Below are positions 12,461 through 23,524 of a DNA stretch of 64,000 nt, one piece after another (position 1 is the stretch's first letter; each line of letters opens with the position of its first letter). The stretch covers positions 19,391,923 through 19,455,922 of the forward strand of contig CM053268.1 in NCBI GenBank assembly GCA_028583415.1, given 5' to 3'. Position numbers and translations under genes: made by a program. The notes beneath the pieces were generated by a model that saw nothing but the letters and a program-made list of their open reading frames with translations, ran no database searches and was not told where the DNA came from. This DNA is from Protea cynaroides (taxonomy: Eukaryota > Streptophyta > Magnoliopsida > Proteales > Proteaceae).

Positions 12461-13086
12461 ACACTGAATCAAGGCACTCTCCTCATGCATCTTATCTCAG
12501 TGAATTAACTTGCAACCCACTAATCAGGAAGCTCGTGCATGGATCTTGACACGATTTGTGCGCAACACCATAGCCTGCACTTTCGAAGGCCATGGGATCA
12601 GGATCTGGACTTGATGGCTCCCTTTTTTGTCTTAGATTTTGAATCATTCTTCTTACGAAAAGACCAGAAAACCCTTACCTTTTGGTCGAATGACCTCTGT
12701 AACCGTTTGTTAAACTGATTCAGGGTTTCAGATTCTAGTAGGGTCTTGAGGACCCTGTCCACTGAGGCAAAATGTCGAACAGTTGGTGGGGGCGTGCGGT
12801 GATGCTTGCTCGAGCCACCTTGTGTGCGCGTGTGGCTTGTTGTTGCCTGCGGCACTTGAGGCTGGCGGACCACCTTGTGTGCCCGCGCGCGGCATGCTGT
12901 TGGGTGCAACACCAGGCTGGCGGGTGGCTGGCAGGCCATGCTGCCTTGCAATCGGCCTGGTGCCACGTGCCTTGGCCATGTTGGCCTGGCCTGGTGCCAA
13001 GATGGCAGGCCACAACATGTGGGACCCACATGGCTCACTTTCTCTCTCCTTTTTTTTCTCTCTTTTTTCTCTCTTCTCTTCAGATG

Positions 13087-13095
13087 CTTTTTATA
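13087..13095 (-). promoter_or_regulatory. TATA box of the Copia 3' LTR
   Basis: TATAAAAAG on the minus strand lies about 145 bp inside the LTR start, the expected U3 position, and is followed by a GA-rich leader. Inferred from position. Confidence 0.45.
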
Positions 13096-13239
13096 TTACC
13101 ATTGTGCACTGGTCTATATTACCATTTAAACTGCCCCTGTTCTGCGCACACGCACTGCCATAGTTGCCAACAATGACAATACACTTGGAATTGCCCATGA
13201 ATTGCTAATATCTGCTCAACACTGACCAAGGTTCGAACA

Positions 13240-13428
13240 ATCTCCCCCTTTGGAATTGTTGGCAACCCTCACATTATCTCATTTCTCCCCCTTTGACAAC
13301 AAGCCCAAAGGACATATTGACATGATGAAACTCCCCCTTCACATATGCTCAGTGCCCACCGCTTCTTTCCAATCCTATTGGTGAAAGATGATGCTATGCA
13401 GACATCAACTCCCCCTACACACATGCCA
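13240..13428 (-). other. Copia 3' untranslated region and polypurine tract
   Basis: Between the pol stop (TAG, 13429-13431) and the 3' LTR are three GGGGGA-containing purine words on the minus strand. The last, AAAGGGGGAGA at about 13241-13251, adjoins TGTTCGAACC and is the plus-strand primer site. Confidence 0.65.
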
Positions 13429-13795
13429 CTACAGTGTGCCAAGAGTTACTACTCCTAGCTGGTCCCTCAGTTTCTCAAAAGAATCCTTAGGGAGGGCCTT
13501 TGTGAAGATATGTAAGACCCGTACTCCATGAACACGATCTAAACCTTTAATTCATGTCGTAACAAGTCTTCCAATCATCACGGGGATAGACGGGACGAGC
13601 GGATGAAAACCAAGTATGAAAATGGAAAAAATTACATGATATAACTTCATACTAGTCGATGGTACCGGTCGACGGTCGACCGGTATGGCTTGCGTAGCTT
13701 AGATCCGGAAAAGGATCTCTGCGGGTCCCATTTTCCAAATTTCAAACCGAAGGACTTTCATAATGTTAAGAGGCTTCCTAAACCTAATGCTAGTC

Positions 13796-13803
13796 TATAT
13801 AAG
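13796..13803 (+). promoter_or_regulatory. TATA box of the family A LTR
   Basis: TATATAAG is followed after about 30 bp by a purine-rich leader of ~120 nt that ends CCAACG at a consensus GTAAGT donor (13949). Equivalent boxes are at 21399 (T1, TATAAATAGG) and 55863-55870 (element A, minus). Confidence 0.55.
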
Positions 13804-14471
13804 GACCCTTAAACCTCCTAAAACCTCTTCCATTGATCCTCACAAACCCTAGAGAGGAGAAAGAGGTTGAAGAAGGAGAAGAAGCTAGGAAGGGGAGGGA
13901 AGAGCCGCCATTGCCGTTGGACGAAGAACACATTACCACGAACCAACGGTAAGTGATTAAACCTTCCTCTACTTTAATTGTTCTAGGATGGTTAGTCATG
14001 TTTGGATCAATACCATGCAAAGCGAGGAATTGATCTAAATCATGTTTTTACCGACAAACCCTAATCTAGTCGATAAACCCTAGATTCAAGTTCTAGGTTG
14101 AAGATCATCGAAACCAGGACTTGAATGGAGTTGGAAACAACTCTAACTCATTTCTTAGACCTAGAATGTGTAAGTGAAACCCTAGGATCAATAGGGGGTG
14201 ACCGACGGAAGGCGAGAACCGGATGTATGGTCTTCTTGAGACATATCGGTCGACCATACTGGTCGCATCATATGCGACCGGTACTGCGACCGGTACCTCT
14301 CGGGGACTGATCTGTGGGGATCGGTCGACCATACCGGTCCACATTTTCCCATAGTGCCGCGATCGATACTGCAACTGGTATGCTCTATGAGGAGTATTTT
14401 TGACCCAGTTGATTTTTCGACCAACATAAACCTTAAGAAAACTATTCTAATACAACCCTAACATTGTGTAG

Positions 14472-15400
14472 GACCTTGTGATAGCAAGTTTGGATACTAT
14501 GACACGGAGCAAGCTATCAAACAAGCGTCAGGTAAGGGAATCAGACCTAAACCCTAATAATCTAATAAACAGTAAAACGTTGTTAATAAACATGATTCTA
14601 TGGTATGATGTTTGTGCATACTCGCATATCATCCTTTACTTTCAGTTATTATTATTGTTCATGCATACTTGCTATGCTAGGATGTGACTATTAGGCATGT
14701 CATTATTTTTGTTGGTGTGTGGAATGGGAAGGACTGGAGGTCTGGGATCATTCCTCACACTAGCACCTTTTGTATCGTTCTGTCTTAGCATGCTTGGTGC
14801 GGGTAGGGTATCAGGGGGAGGAAGTAGCACTGTGGTCTCCGGCCTGGCCACTAGACTCTAGCTCTATCTCTATGCCGTAGGGAGTTGTGCTGGTGTATGA
14901 CCTACTATGATGACATATAGGATTGGTTAGTTGTGAGTCCAGTTTGCAAGCCCTCGCCAATAGGGGCTTATGTGTTGGTATGGGTAGATTATCAGGGAAG
15001 GTGTTGGCGGTGTTTGAACCGGACGCCTTAGCTCTATCTCTATTCCATGGTGGGTGCAAGCGGGACGACAGTGGTGTTTGATCCATTGGGCGGCTTCACA
15101 CACTTGTGTATAGAGGTGCGGTGGCCGCCAATCCTTTCTATAGCACATTGCAAACTTAAAACTAGACCATGATGTGAATGTTACTCATGCATATGTTTGT
15201 TGCATTGTTCGATTGTCTTACTGAGCTAAGTTGTGAGCTCACCCTTGTATATATACATGTTTTTAGATGTTGATACATGTTATAGGGTGGAGGGTTACAT
15301 GGACACTCCAGTGTATGGAGGCGTGGCTGCTTTGGACGAGCAAGCAGGAGAGGACGAGCATAACGCTTCATGCGAGTGCCCTTTCTACGTGTACCTATAG
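14472..15400 (+). other. LTR-embedded split mini-ORF (exon-like pieces 14472-14531 and 15267-15400)
   Basis: Piece one is 60 nt, preceded by ATTGTGTAG and followed by GTAAGGG. Piece two is 134 nt, preceded by TACATGTTTTTAG. Joined at a split GAT codon they give about 64 open codons, including E-Q-A-I-K-Q-A-S, V-Y-G-G-V-A-A-L, E-D-E-H and the tail C-E-C-P-F-Y-V-Y-L before TAG. Here the last Cys of the C-E-C-x-x-C pattern is Tyr. No ATG starts the joined frame, so the N-terminus or start mechanism is unknown. No known family comes to mind. Confidence 0.5.
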
Positions 15401-16193
15401 GAATTGATTTAATTCATTTTATTTATTTTCAGTTGGAGATACAGTTGGTGTAAGAATATTTATTTATGTTTTGGTGTGAAGAATGACTGGATATTTATTT
15501 AAATTTATCAATAGATTACTCAGTTCATTTTATTTAAAAACTTTCGCTGTATTTTATTATATTCTGATTATGATTATGTGCAATGGTTTGTATGAGTGGA
15601 CACGGTCTTATTGAGATCCTGGTGTGAACTCGTTGGTTCATTGACGGTTCACTCACACTTCTGGTTCGGCCAGAATTGGGGTGTGACAAGATATCTGCCA
15701 CTTGTTTTGTAATAGGAACAAAGTTCAATTTCATTTCTCATTCAAGCACCTTCTCCTTCAAGAAATGATACTTTATGTCAATATGTTTTGTTCTTGAATG
15801 TTGCACAGGGTTCTTGGAGATGTTGATGGCACTCATGTTATCACATTTGATAATCACTGACTCCTCACAAGTAATACTAAAATCTGAAATCTTCCTTTTC
15901 ATCCAAATTACCTGAGTGCATGTAGCTACTGCTGCAATGTACTCTGCCTCTGCTGTGAATAAGGAAACAAACTCTTGCTTCTTTCTATGCCATGCAACTA
16001 GGCTCTTCCCTAGAAAGAATGCACCACCACATGTGCTCTTCCTGTCATCAAGACTTCCTGCCCAATCTGCATCTAAATATGCAGTCAATGTGAACTTCCC
16101 AGTTCTAGGATACGAAAGACCACAGTCCACTGTGCCTTTTAGATATCTCAAAATCCTCTTCATTGCCATCAAGTGATTCTCTTTTGGGAAAGC

Positions 16194-17150
16194 CTAAAAC
16201 CTAACCACTAAGCAAACCGCCTGCAGTATGTCAGGTCCAGAAGCTGTTAAGTACAATAAACTACCAATCATTGATCTATACACTGTCTGATCAACTGTTG
16301 GTGAATCATCTTCAGAGCTCAACTTGATGTTCACTGTCATTGGTGTCCCCACTGGTTTACAATCCTCCATCACAAATTTTTTCAACAACTCTTTAGTATA
16401 TTTCATTTGAGAGATGAAGATGCCATTGTCTTTCTCATGAATTTGTAGCCCCAGAAAATAAGACATCTCTCCAAACATAGACATCTCTCCAAGCATAGAC
16501 ATCTCAAACTCTGTCCTCATTTTCTCAGCAAACTGGTTACAGAGCTTCTCACAGTGTCCTCCAAAAATGATGTCATCTACATAGACCACAACAACTAGTT
16601 GACTTCTATCTTCTGTCATGACATATAGATTGTTGTCCACTACTCCTCTTCGTAGACCCAATTATTGTAGATATGTGTCAAGCCTTTCATACCAAGCTCT
16701 TGGAGTTTGCTTCAACCCATATAGAACCTTCTTCAACTTGCATACTATGTCTTCATCATCACTGAGCTGGAACCCTTCAGGTTACTCAGTGTACACCTCC
16801 TCTTCCAGATTACCATTCAAAAATACAGATTTTACATCCATTTGGTAAACCTTGAATCCTCTGTGCACAGCTAATGCTAAGAACATTCTGATAGACTCAA
16901 GCCTTGCCATAGGTGTAAAAGTCTCATCAAAGTCAATTCCTTCTACTTGGGCATAACCTTTGCATACAAGTCTGGCCTTGTTTCTCACAACTTGGCCGTC
17001 TTCATTTAGCTTGTTCCTGAAAATCCACTTTGTGCCAATAATATTTTTGTCTACTGGTCTAGAAACTAGCTCCCAAGTATTGTTCTTCGTAATTTGGTCA
17101 AGCTCATCATTTATAGCTTTCAACCAAAATTCATACTTGCTAATAAGCAC
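16194..17150 (-). pseudogene. Copia reverse transcriptase
   Basis: From 17150 leftwards: N-T-W-E-L-V, G-T-K-W-I-F-R, K-A-R-L-V-C-K-G-Y-A-Q, and F-T-P-M-A-R-L, the N-terminal half of RVT_2. After a break near 16780, Y-V-D-D-I-I-F-G marks the catalytic site. S-Y-F-L-G-L-Q-I, G-T-P-M and Y-R-S-M-I-G-S-L-L-Y-L-T follow. An 18-bp in-frame duplication lies near 16455-16500 (E-M-S-M-L-G / E-M-S-M-F-G). Frame breaks and stops show it is dead. Confidence 0.9.
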
Positions 17151-18336
17151 GAGTTCTCATCTTCCTGGTTTGCATTCCTGCATTTAAATTTCCTATCACT
17201 TGATGATTAGGATGAATTATTAGCCATTTGTTGTCCTTTGGTCTTCCATATTTCTGCACTTCAATTTGAATCTCTTGCATTTCAGATTCTTCTTCATCTT
17301 GTTGCCCTTTGTTAACTGATATTGCCTCATCTTCATCAAACTCTTCAAGAATGGAACTTTCTGGTTCAGTTCCTTTTAGGTTCCCTATCTTCTCATCAAT
17401 TTTCACATCTGAACTCTCCACAATTCTTCCAAGTCTTTTGTTGTAGCACCTGTATGCCTTACTTTTGAAAGAGTAGCCCAGAAAAATGCCTTCATCTGGT
17501 CTGTCATCGAACTTGCCAAGGTTCTCCACCTTTCGCTTGATGTAGCATTTAGAACCAAAGACCCTGAAATACTTCACTGTAGCTTTCCTCCCAAATCATA
17601 ATTCATAAGGTGCCTTATTCTCATGAGGCCTCAGTAGACATCTGTTGTTGATATGCACAGCAGTATAGATACCTTCTCTCCAGAAATGCTTTGCTGTGTT
17701 GTTTTCTGTCATCATAGTTCTAGCCATTTCTTGCACTGTTCTGTTCTTTCTTTCAACCACTCCATTTTGCTGAGGGGTTCTAACAGCTGAATGTTGAATT
17801 CTGATTCCACTTTCACTGCAGAAATTGAAAAATTCATTCCAAGTAAATTTCTTGCTTTGATCAGACCTCAAACACTTAATTGTGTTTCGTGTCTCATTTT
17901 CCATCTCTTCTTGAATGCTTTGAACTTGTCAAGAGCTTCAGTTTTGTCCTTTAGAAATATCACCCAGGTCATTCTAAAATACTCATCTATGTACAAGATG
18001 AAGTATCTCTCACCTCTTATGGCCTGTGTCTCATAGGTCCACATAAGTCTGTGTGTATCAAGTCAAGAGGCTTACTTGAGTGGTACTCCTTTGATTTATA
18101 AGTGACCCTTGCTTGCTTACCCTTCTGACATGATAACACACATGGTTCCCTAAGGTCTTCATCTTGGGAAGATCTCTAACTGCTTGCTCCTTGCTAATTT
18201 TTGTCAGGTTCTTGAAATGAATATGCCCCATTCTTTTATGCCACAACCAATTTTCATCTTCTTGAGTCATCATGAACTTGTTGATGGCATCTGTCAGCAC
18301 ATAGAGATTTCCAACTATTCTTTCACCAATGGCCAC
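17140..18336 (-). pseudogene. Copia integrase with GAG-pre-integrase zinc module
   Basis: Around 18240-18120 is W-H-K-R-M-G-H-I, the H-H part of the zinc-binding module, with a degraded C-C part. The catalytic core shows R-S-D-Q and T-P-Q-Q-N-G-V-V-E-R-K-N-R-T near 17860-17730. F-G-S-K-C-Y and G-I-F-L-G-Y-S follow at 17560-17480. An acidic linker (about 17400-17200) joins RT. Stops break it at least at 17577-17596 and around 17905-18057. Confidence 0.88.
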
Positions 18337-18399
18337 TGCCTTTCCTATTTCGATCCCGTGGACAACAAATCCTTCATTGTTGAAAGTGATCTCATGTCC

Positions 18400-18693
18400 T
18401 TAATCACATATCTGACTCACACTGAATAGATTATGTTTCAACCCATTAACAAACAAGACATTATGAGACTTTATCTTCCTATTGTTAATGTTCACAGAAC
18501 CTCTTCCTTCAACTCTAGCACCTTCATTATTTCCAAATCTCACTGTTCCTCCTTCTGCAGCATTGAGACTTGTGAATTTTTCTTTGTTGCCTGTCATGTG
18601 TGTAAAGCATCTACTATCAAGAATCCATGGAGATTGTTTACTTTTGTTTGCTTTAAGTGCTGCTTGCACCATTAAAGACTTGTTTCTTTTCAA
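18400..18693 (-). pseudogene. Copia aspartic protease region
   Basis: P-W-I-L-D-S-R-C-F-T-H-M-T-G is the Copia protease active-site region, with the usual D-S-G changed to D-S-R. It is followed by V-L-F-V-N-G-L-K-H-N-L-F-S-V-S-Q, typical of the protease C-terminal part. Loss of the active-site Gly means it would not work. Confidence 0.85.
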
Positions 18694-18699
18694 CTATGG

Positions 18700-20764
18700 T
18701 CAGTTCACCCATATAGCCTTGTCTTTCACTATAATAGGCTCCCTTGCTTTTCTTTCCATTACATTTCTTTCTTCTCTCTGAGCTTGTTTCCTTGGAGGAG
18801 CTTTTCTTGCCTTCCTCTTAACTTGCCTTTGAGATGGAAAAACTGTTTTGTAGTTTCTAGCAATATGCCCAAGTCTCTCACATCTGAAACACATTACTCT
18901 CTCATCAGTAAGAGGAGCAAATCTATTCTTGTCAATGAATACTGGAGGTCTCTCTTGTCTTCTACACTCTACCACTTTATGCCCATAGACATTGCAGCCA
19001 TAACAGTAGCCTTTAAAACTATTCCTCTGGACCTGTCTGTTTCTTTGAGACTGATTATTCTTCTGAAATTGACTTTGTCTTATCTATCTGCCTTGCCTGA
19101 CTGTCTTGAAACCCTCTTCATCAGTCTTGCTTTTTGTAGCCCTCACTGCTTGTGATTCTTTTTGCTTTGCCTTTACAAACACAGTGGGGTTATCTGCAGA
19201 CCCTTTACCCTTTATCTTCTCAGATGACTGCTTGGTGTATCCAAATCCAGATTTAATGTGAGAAGATCTCTGGTAACTCAAAATCTCATCAAGGATGTTG
19301 TCTTCCTCCTTGTCTTCATCATCAGAACTGCTAATTTCCTCATCTTCCTGTATCCTGACATTCTTATCTTTTGACTTTGGAATGGTTACAGGAGGGGTTG
19401 TTTATGTAGCCTCAACATAACTTTTTTTTTCTGTAGACATGGCCAATTTTGCCTCAAGTCTCACAATTACTTTTTCAAGCTTCCTACACTCTAAAGTTTT
19501 CAGTGTAAGATCATTGTCAAGCTCATCAGCAATTTTATTTGATTTCTTGAGTGTTTCCATAATCTCTGCATTTATGTCATTGGCTTGATTGAGTTGATCA
19601 TTTAGACTTTTGTTCTTCTTTCTTTTTGCCTTGAGCTCTTTAAGTGCAGAAAGCAATTCTGCTTCAAGATCTGGATTGTCCTCATCTTCTAGTCTCCTCT
19701 TGGAATTATCACTTCTCTTCTTTGTTGCTTCAATCCCTGCAGGAGTTTCTTCAAGTCTTGCCATGAAAAGAATATCAACATCATTTTCTTCCTCAAGACT
19801 CATCAGAGGGGTTATCCTGCTTTGACATATAACTTTTCTTTCTTGGAAAGAATTTCTTCTTTCCTTTCTTCTCTTGACTCCCTTTAGGCTTTTCTTCATT
19901 AGAATCATACACTCTACCTTTTTTCTGACACTTAGATGCAAAGTGTCCTAAGTCACCATAGTTGAAGCATCTCATTGAATACTTGTTTTTGAACTTCTCA
20001 AATCTCTTATTGAGTCTGTTAGCCAGATAGGCTATAAGCTCATCATCAGAATCATCTGAATCACTTTCTTCATCAAGTTTTACAATCTCCACTTGCTCTT
20101 TCATTTCTAATTTTTTAAAAGCCTCAAAAGCAGCTTCCTTCTCTATTGGCACTAGCTCAATCATCCTCATTTCATAGGTAACCAATATGCCATATAATTC
20201 ATCAATGGTCAATGTGTCCAAAGTAGTGATTTCTTCAAGGGCTGACACCTTGGCATTGTAAAATTTTGGTGGTGTTCTGAACACCTTCTTAACCACATGA
20301 ATCTCCTTCAGTTCTTCACCTAATGCTCTGATTGCATTGGTGACTTTGTTTATTCTGTTCAGGTAGAACTCAATTGTCTCACCTTTACTCATTCCCTAGC
20401 TTTCAAATTAAGATCTCAATATTGTAATTTGGCCTCCTTAATCTTGCTGTCACCTTCATGTACACTCTGCAACTTGTCCCATATCTCCTTTGATGTTGGA
20501 CAACTGATCACTCTAGTAAGTTCATTGCTTGCTAGTGCAGTTAGAAGGGCTGTGATTTCCTAAACTTTATTCTCATTTTTCATCATCTCAACTGCATCAT
20601 TCGATGTCTTCAGTTGTGTGCTTATATCCATTCTTCACAGCTAGCCATACTTCATATCCTTGTGCTATCAGGTATGCCTCCATCCTAAATTTCCACACAC
20701 TGTAGTTGAAGCTGTTAAACATAGGAATCCTACTGTGCCCATGATGCTCATTATTTGTAGCCAT
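18700..20764 (-). pseudogene. Copia gag (UBN2-type) with zinc knuckles and coiled-coil linker
   Basis: The start is ATG at 20764 (M-A-T-N-N), followed by N-Y-S-V-W-K-F-R-M, the usual Copia gag opening. The UBN2 core shows Y-L-N-R-I-N-K-V and L-D-T-L-T-I-D-E-L (20360-20190). A zinc knuckle C-F-N-Y-G-D-L-G-H-F-A-S-K-C lies near 19980-19930, with Tyr where the second Cys is expected. A Lys/Glu-rich coiled coil follows (19700-19420), then a second knuckle-like C-F-R-C-E-R-L-G-H-I-A near 18890 with the final Cys lost. Several stops and shifts are present (20400-20580, 19800-19940, 19000-19400). Confidence 0.82.
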
Positions 20765-20825
20765 CTCTCTGTCTCAATGCACTATCTGTACGTGAAGCAG
20801 TCAGACTTCTTCCCTTGGGAACACA

Positions 20826-20837
20826 GCTCTGATACCA
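20826..20837 (-). other. Copia primer-binding site, initiator tRNA-Met type
   Basis: The minus strand reads TGGTATCAGAGC, complementary to the 3' end of plant initiator tRNA-Met, two bases inside the 5' LTR end at 20840. Confidence 0.88.
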
Positions 20838-20839
20838 AT

Positions 20840-21032
20840 TGTTAATCCCAGGTAGTCACTAAGACAGGGGGGTGAATTAGTTCCCATAAAAATTCCCACT
20901 GAGATGATTTGGCCTACTTCTTTGATCACTGTTGCTAAGAGCTGACAACTGGATTTTTCTCACAACCAATTTGTTAGACACATATTGTGCACACATCAAC
21001 CACAAACCCACAGGAATCCATACCAGGGACTT
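20840..21032 (-). repeat. Copia 5' LTR remnant
   Basis: It begins TGTTAATCCCAGG on the plus strand and matches 5873-6060. It is cut at 21032 by chromovirus T1. The remainder of this LTR is not found in the window. Confidence 0.8.
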
Positions 21033-23246
21033 TGTAAGATCCGTACCGAACTAACCGGTCTTACCACCTTGTACCAGGTCTACCTATCATGGTCGAGCCT
21101 CATGGACCAAGTGCATGAAGGAAATCACAAGACCAGGTATGAAATTGACCTAAAAATAGTAAAATGGAGGCTAGAGTCGCATGCCTAAACAGGTAGGGTC
21201 GACCCCCACCTCAACAGAATCCAACCCATGGTTTTTCAGGTCCTAGGGTTGGATGACTTGAGACCCTAGGGTCAACGTATTTTGCGACCCTAGCATCGAC
21301 CCTAGGATGACAGACAGAAATAAAAAATTAGGAAACCTTCCTAATTCAAAGGGAACCTTTCCTAAACTCGTTGGGACAGATTTTGGGAGGTTTTCCTCTA
21401 TAAATAGGACGTCCCTTAGCCTCTTTCACTCCTTTTGAAACCCTAATTGATAGTGAGAGAAAGAGAAGAGAAGGAGGAGAAGAAGAAGAGAAGGAGAATT
21501 TGAGAAGACAACTAAAGAGAAGGAATTCAGAGAAATCTCTGAATCTCAGCAATCGTAAGGTATGAATACATTCTCCATGAACTATGTAAAACCCTAGAAT
21601 AGTTTATGAAGAAGTTAGGGTTGGGAGAAACCCAAATCATCTACCCATGGATGATTTTTGAAGGAATCCATGAAAGTAATCATCATAGGAAATGAAAAGT
21701 GTGTAAATCATAGTTATGAGCCATAAAACATTCTTAGAATGGACCTACGAGACTATAAGATCGACCCCATGCTCTCGGGAAGTCCAGGGAGGCTGTGGTC
21801 GCACATAGGGTCGATAGGTAACCGACCCTATGACCGACCCTACAGCCTGGGGTCTCATATATCTGCGACCCATCCTGCGACCCTAGCTTTACAACAAGCT
21901 TAAATTGTTGAAAATTATTTCTAATTAAAATCTATGGACTTGTTAGGTTTTCCTAGTGATATAAAGGTGATTCTTAAAGCTTGAAAGAGGATGTACACTT
22001 AAGCAAAGGTGAGGAAACAAGACCTAAACTAATTGGCTAATAATAAACTATTTTCGTTTATTGAATCCAATGCCATGTATGATTCTATGATTGTATGATT
22101 GTAATGTGCATATCACATGTCATCTACTATTCCTGCTATTATAGTTCATGCATATTTAATTTTGTTTATTTATAACATGATGATGATGGTGATGTTAGGA
22201 ATAGGCATGTGAATATTTGTGTGTGGTTAGTGTATATGATGCGAGTGGGGCATCAGGGGGAGGACGTGATATCGTGCTGTGTCCTGGTCACCAGACTCTA
22301 ACTCTATCTGTCCACTAACAATGTCGTATCGTCGTTACCTTAGCAGAACTAATACATCGTAGGGCATCAGGGGGGACATCGTAGGGCATCAGGGGGGGGG
22401 GGGGACGTGGCATTGTGGTGTGTCCTGGTCACTAGACCCTAGCTCTATCTCTATGGATGTATTGAGGGATGCTGGGGTGAGGCCTTGGATACATTGTTTG
22501 ACATTAGGATTGGTTAGTTGCGAGCCTAGTTTGCAAGCCCTCGCCAATAGGGGCTTACGTGTTGGTATGGGCAGCCGGTACAGCAATGCCGTTTTCATTG
22601 GGTGTATACTTATCCATGGTGGGTGCATGTGGGACGGTAATGCCGATATTCATTGGGCGGCTCTACACACTCGTGTATAGAGGTGAGGCGGCCTCCGAAC
22701 CTTTCTATAGCACATTGTAAATTTATATTCCAGACCACATATATGAATTGAAGGCATGCATATGTTTGTTGCATTATTTTGTTTGCTCACTGAGCCGTGA
22801 TGTGTGCTCACCCTTTTTGGATTCAAATATTTTTAGTTGATGATGCAGGTACGACTGTAAAAGATTATATGAGTGCTCCCACATACGGGCATGTTGCGGC
22901 AATGGACGCAGAAGATATAGTGGAGATGCATGACTCGTCATGCGAGTGCAACTCATGCGTTATCGATTAGATTTTTATTTGAATTATTAAGAAAATGTAA
23001 TTTGATATTTATTTACTTATGTCTCAGTCAATGCAAGATAATTGGGTATTTTATTTATGATTATCACATTTAAATTCTCAGTTCATTTAATATTAAGACT
23101 TCCGCTATTGTGTATTACTCTGATTATGGTTGTGGATGTGTATGGTTTAAACAAACGGACACAGCCTATTCGAGATCCTGGTTGAACCGTTGGTTTATTA
23201 GCGATTCATCACACCATTCTAAACAGGGTGGAATTGGGGTGTGAAA
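21033..23246 (+). repeat. 5' LTR of chromovirus T1
   Basis: It starts TGTAAGATCCGTACC and ends GGGGTGTGAAA (family GTGTGACA). TATAAATAGG lies at 21399-21408. Motif clusters of the type GGGTCGACC / AGGGTCG lie at 21190-21300 and 21745-21870, replacing the ACCGGT words of other A copies. A G-run of 13 or more lies at about 22391. Confidence 0.87.
22837..22970 (+). other. LTR-embedded mini-ORF, 3' exon-like piece
   Basis: It is preceded by CAAATATTTTTAG and reads D-D-A-G-T-T-V, Y-G-H-V-A-A-M, M-H-D-S-S and C-E-C-N-S-C-V-I-D before TAG. The matching 5' piece near 21958-22009 is followed by GTGAGGA but has stops, so this copy is partly decayed. Confidence 0.5.
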
Positions 23247-23249
23247 ACT

Positions 23250-23261
23250 TGGTATCAGAGC
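23250..23261 (+). other. PBS of chromovirus T1, initiator tRNA-Met type
   Basis: TGGTATCAGAGC lies three bases after the LTR end, an exact match to the usual plant primer site. Confidence 0.92.
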
Positions 23262-23524
23262 CCTCAGGCCCTGTCTATTAAACCAGTGTGATTCCATAAA
23301 AGTTCATGAACTGAGTTAGGAAAAATTTAAAAGCTATAATAAAAAGACATTGTAAGCACCTGTGTTGTTTGAGACAAAACTAATAAAGAGAATAATGCAC
23401 ATATAAATGTAGAAACAAGTTTTATATACATCAAACCAAAGCAAGTTTATATACAAAGCAGAGTACAGTCCACAACCCGGACAGTTACTCTGTAATACAA
23501 AAGAAGAATAAAAAGAAAAATACA

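Larger units (their letters stand above)
11209..13239 (-). repeat. Copia 3' LTR, proximal part
   Basis: The LTR resumes after the CCAAT target copy and ends at 13239. On the minus strand it starts TGTTCGAACC directly after an AAAGGGGGAGA polypurine tract. It contains a ~50-bp tandem array (12005-12460), a GC-rich stretch (12770-13030) with frames open on both strands, and a minus-strand TATA box at 13087-13095. With the distal part the LTR would be about 2.4 kb. Confidence 0.6.
13511..15688 (+). mobile_element. Solo LTR, chromovirus family A, target duplication AGATA
   Basis: It starts TGTAAGACCCGTACTCC and ends GGGGTGTGACA. AGATA stands at 13506-13510 and 15689-15693 and joins the Copia RNase H frame exactly. 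In order it holds a GGTCGACCGGTA motif cluster (13655-13690), TATA box, leader exon ending at a GTAAGT donor (13949), a second motif cluster (14215-14385), and the split mini-ORF. It is the best-preserved copy of that mini-ORF. Orientation is opposite to the Copia host. Confidence 0.93.
13429..16172 (-). pseudogene. Copia RNase H domain and pol C-terminus, split by a solo LTR
   Basis: From 16172 leftwards are L-R-Y-L-K-G-T, D-A-D-W-A-G, D-D-R-K-S-T-C-G and T-A-E-A-E-Y-I-A, the standard Copia RNase H core with its D, E and D residues. The frame runs to K-Q-V-A-D-I at about 15690. It continues on the far side of the solo LTR at 13510 with I-F-T-K-A-L-P-K-D and ends at TAG 13429-13431. The AGATA target copies explain the break. 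Another stop lies at 15738. Confidence 0.85.

Noticed and set aside
12598..13176. Overlapping GC-rich ORFs of 84-146 codons on both strands
   Set aside because: All frames are open because the composition is GC-rich. No motif is present and the stretch lies inside the Copia LTR near its TATA box.
23246..23261. A tRNA gene at the TGGTATCAGAGC sites
   Set aside because: Only the 12-base primer complement is present, each time at an LTR end; no cloverleaf follows.
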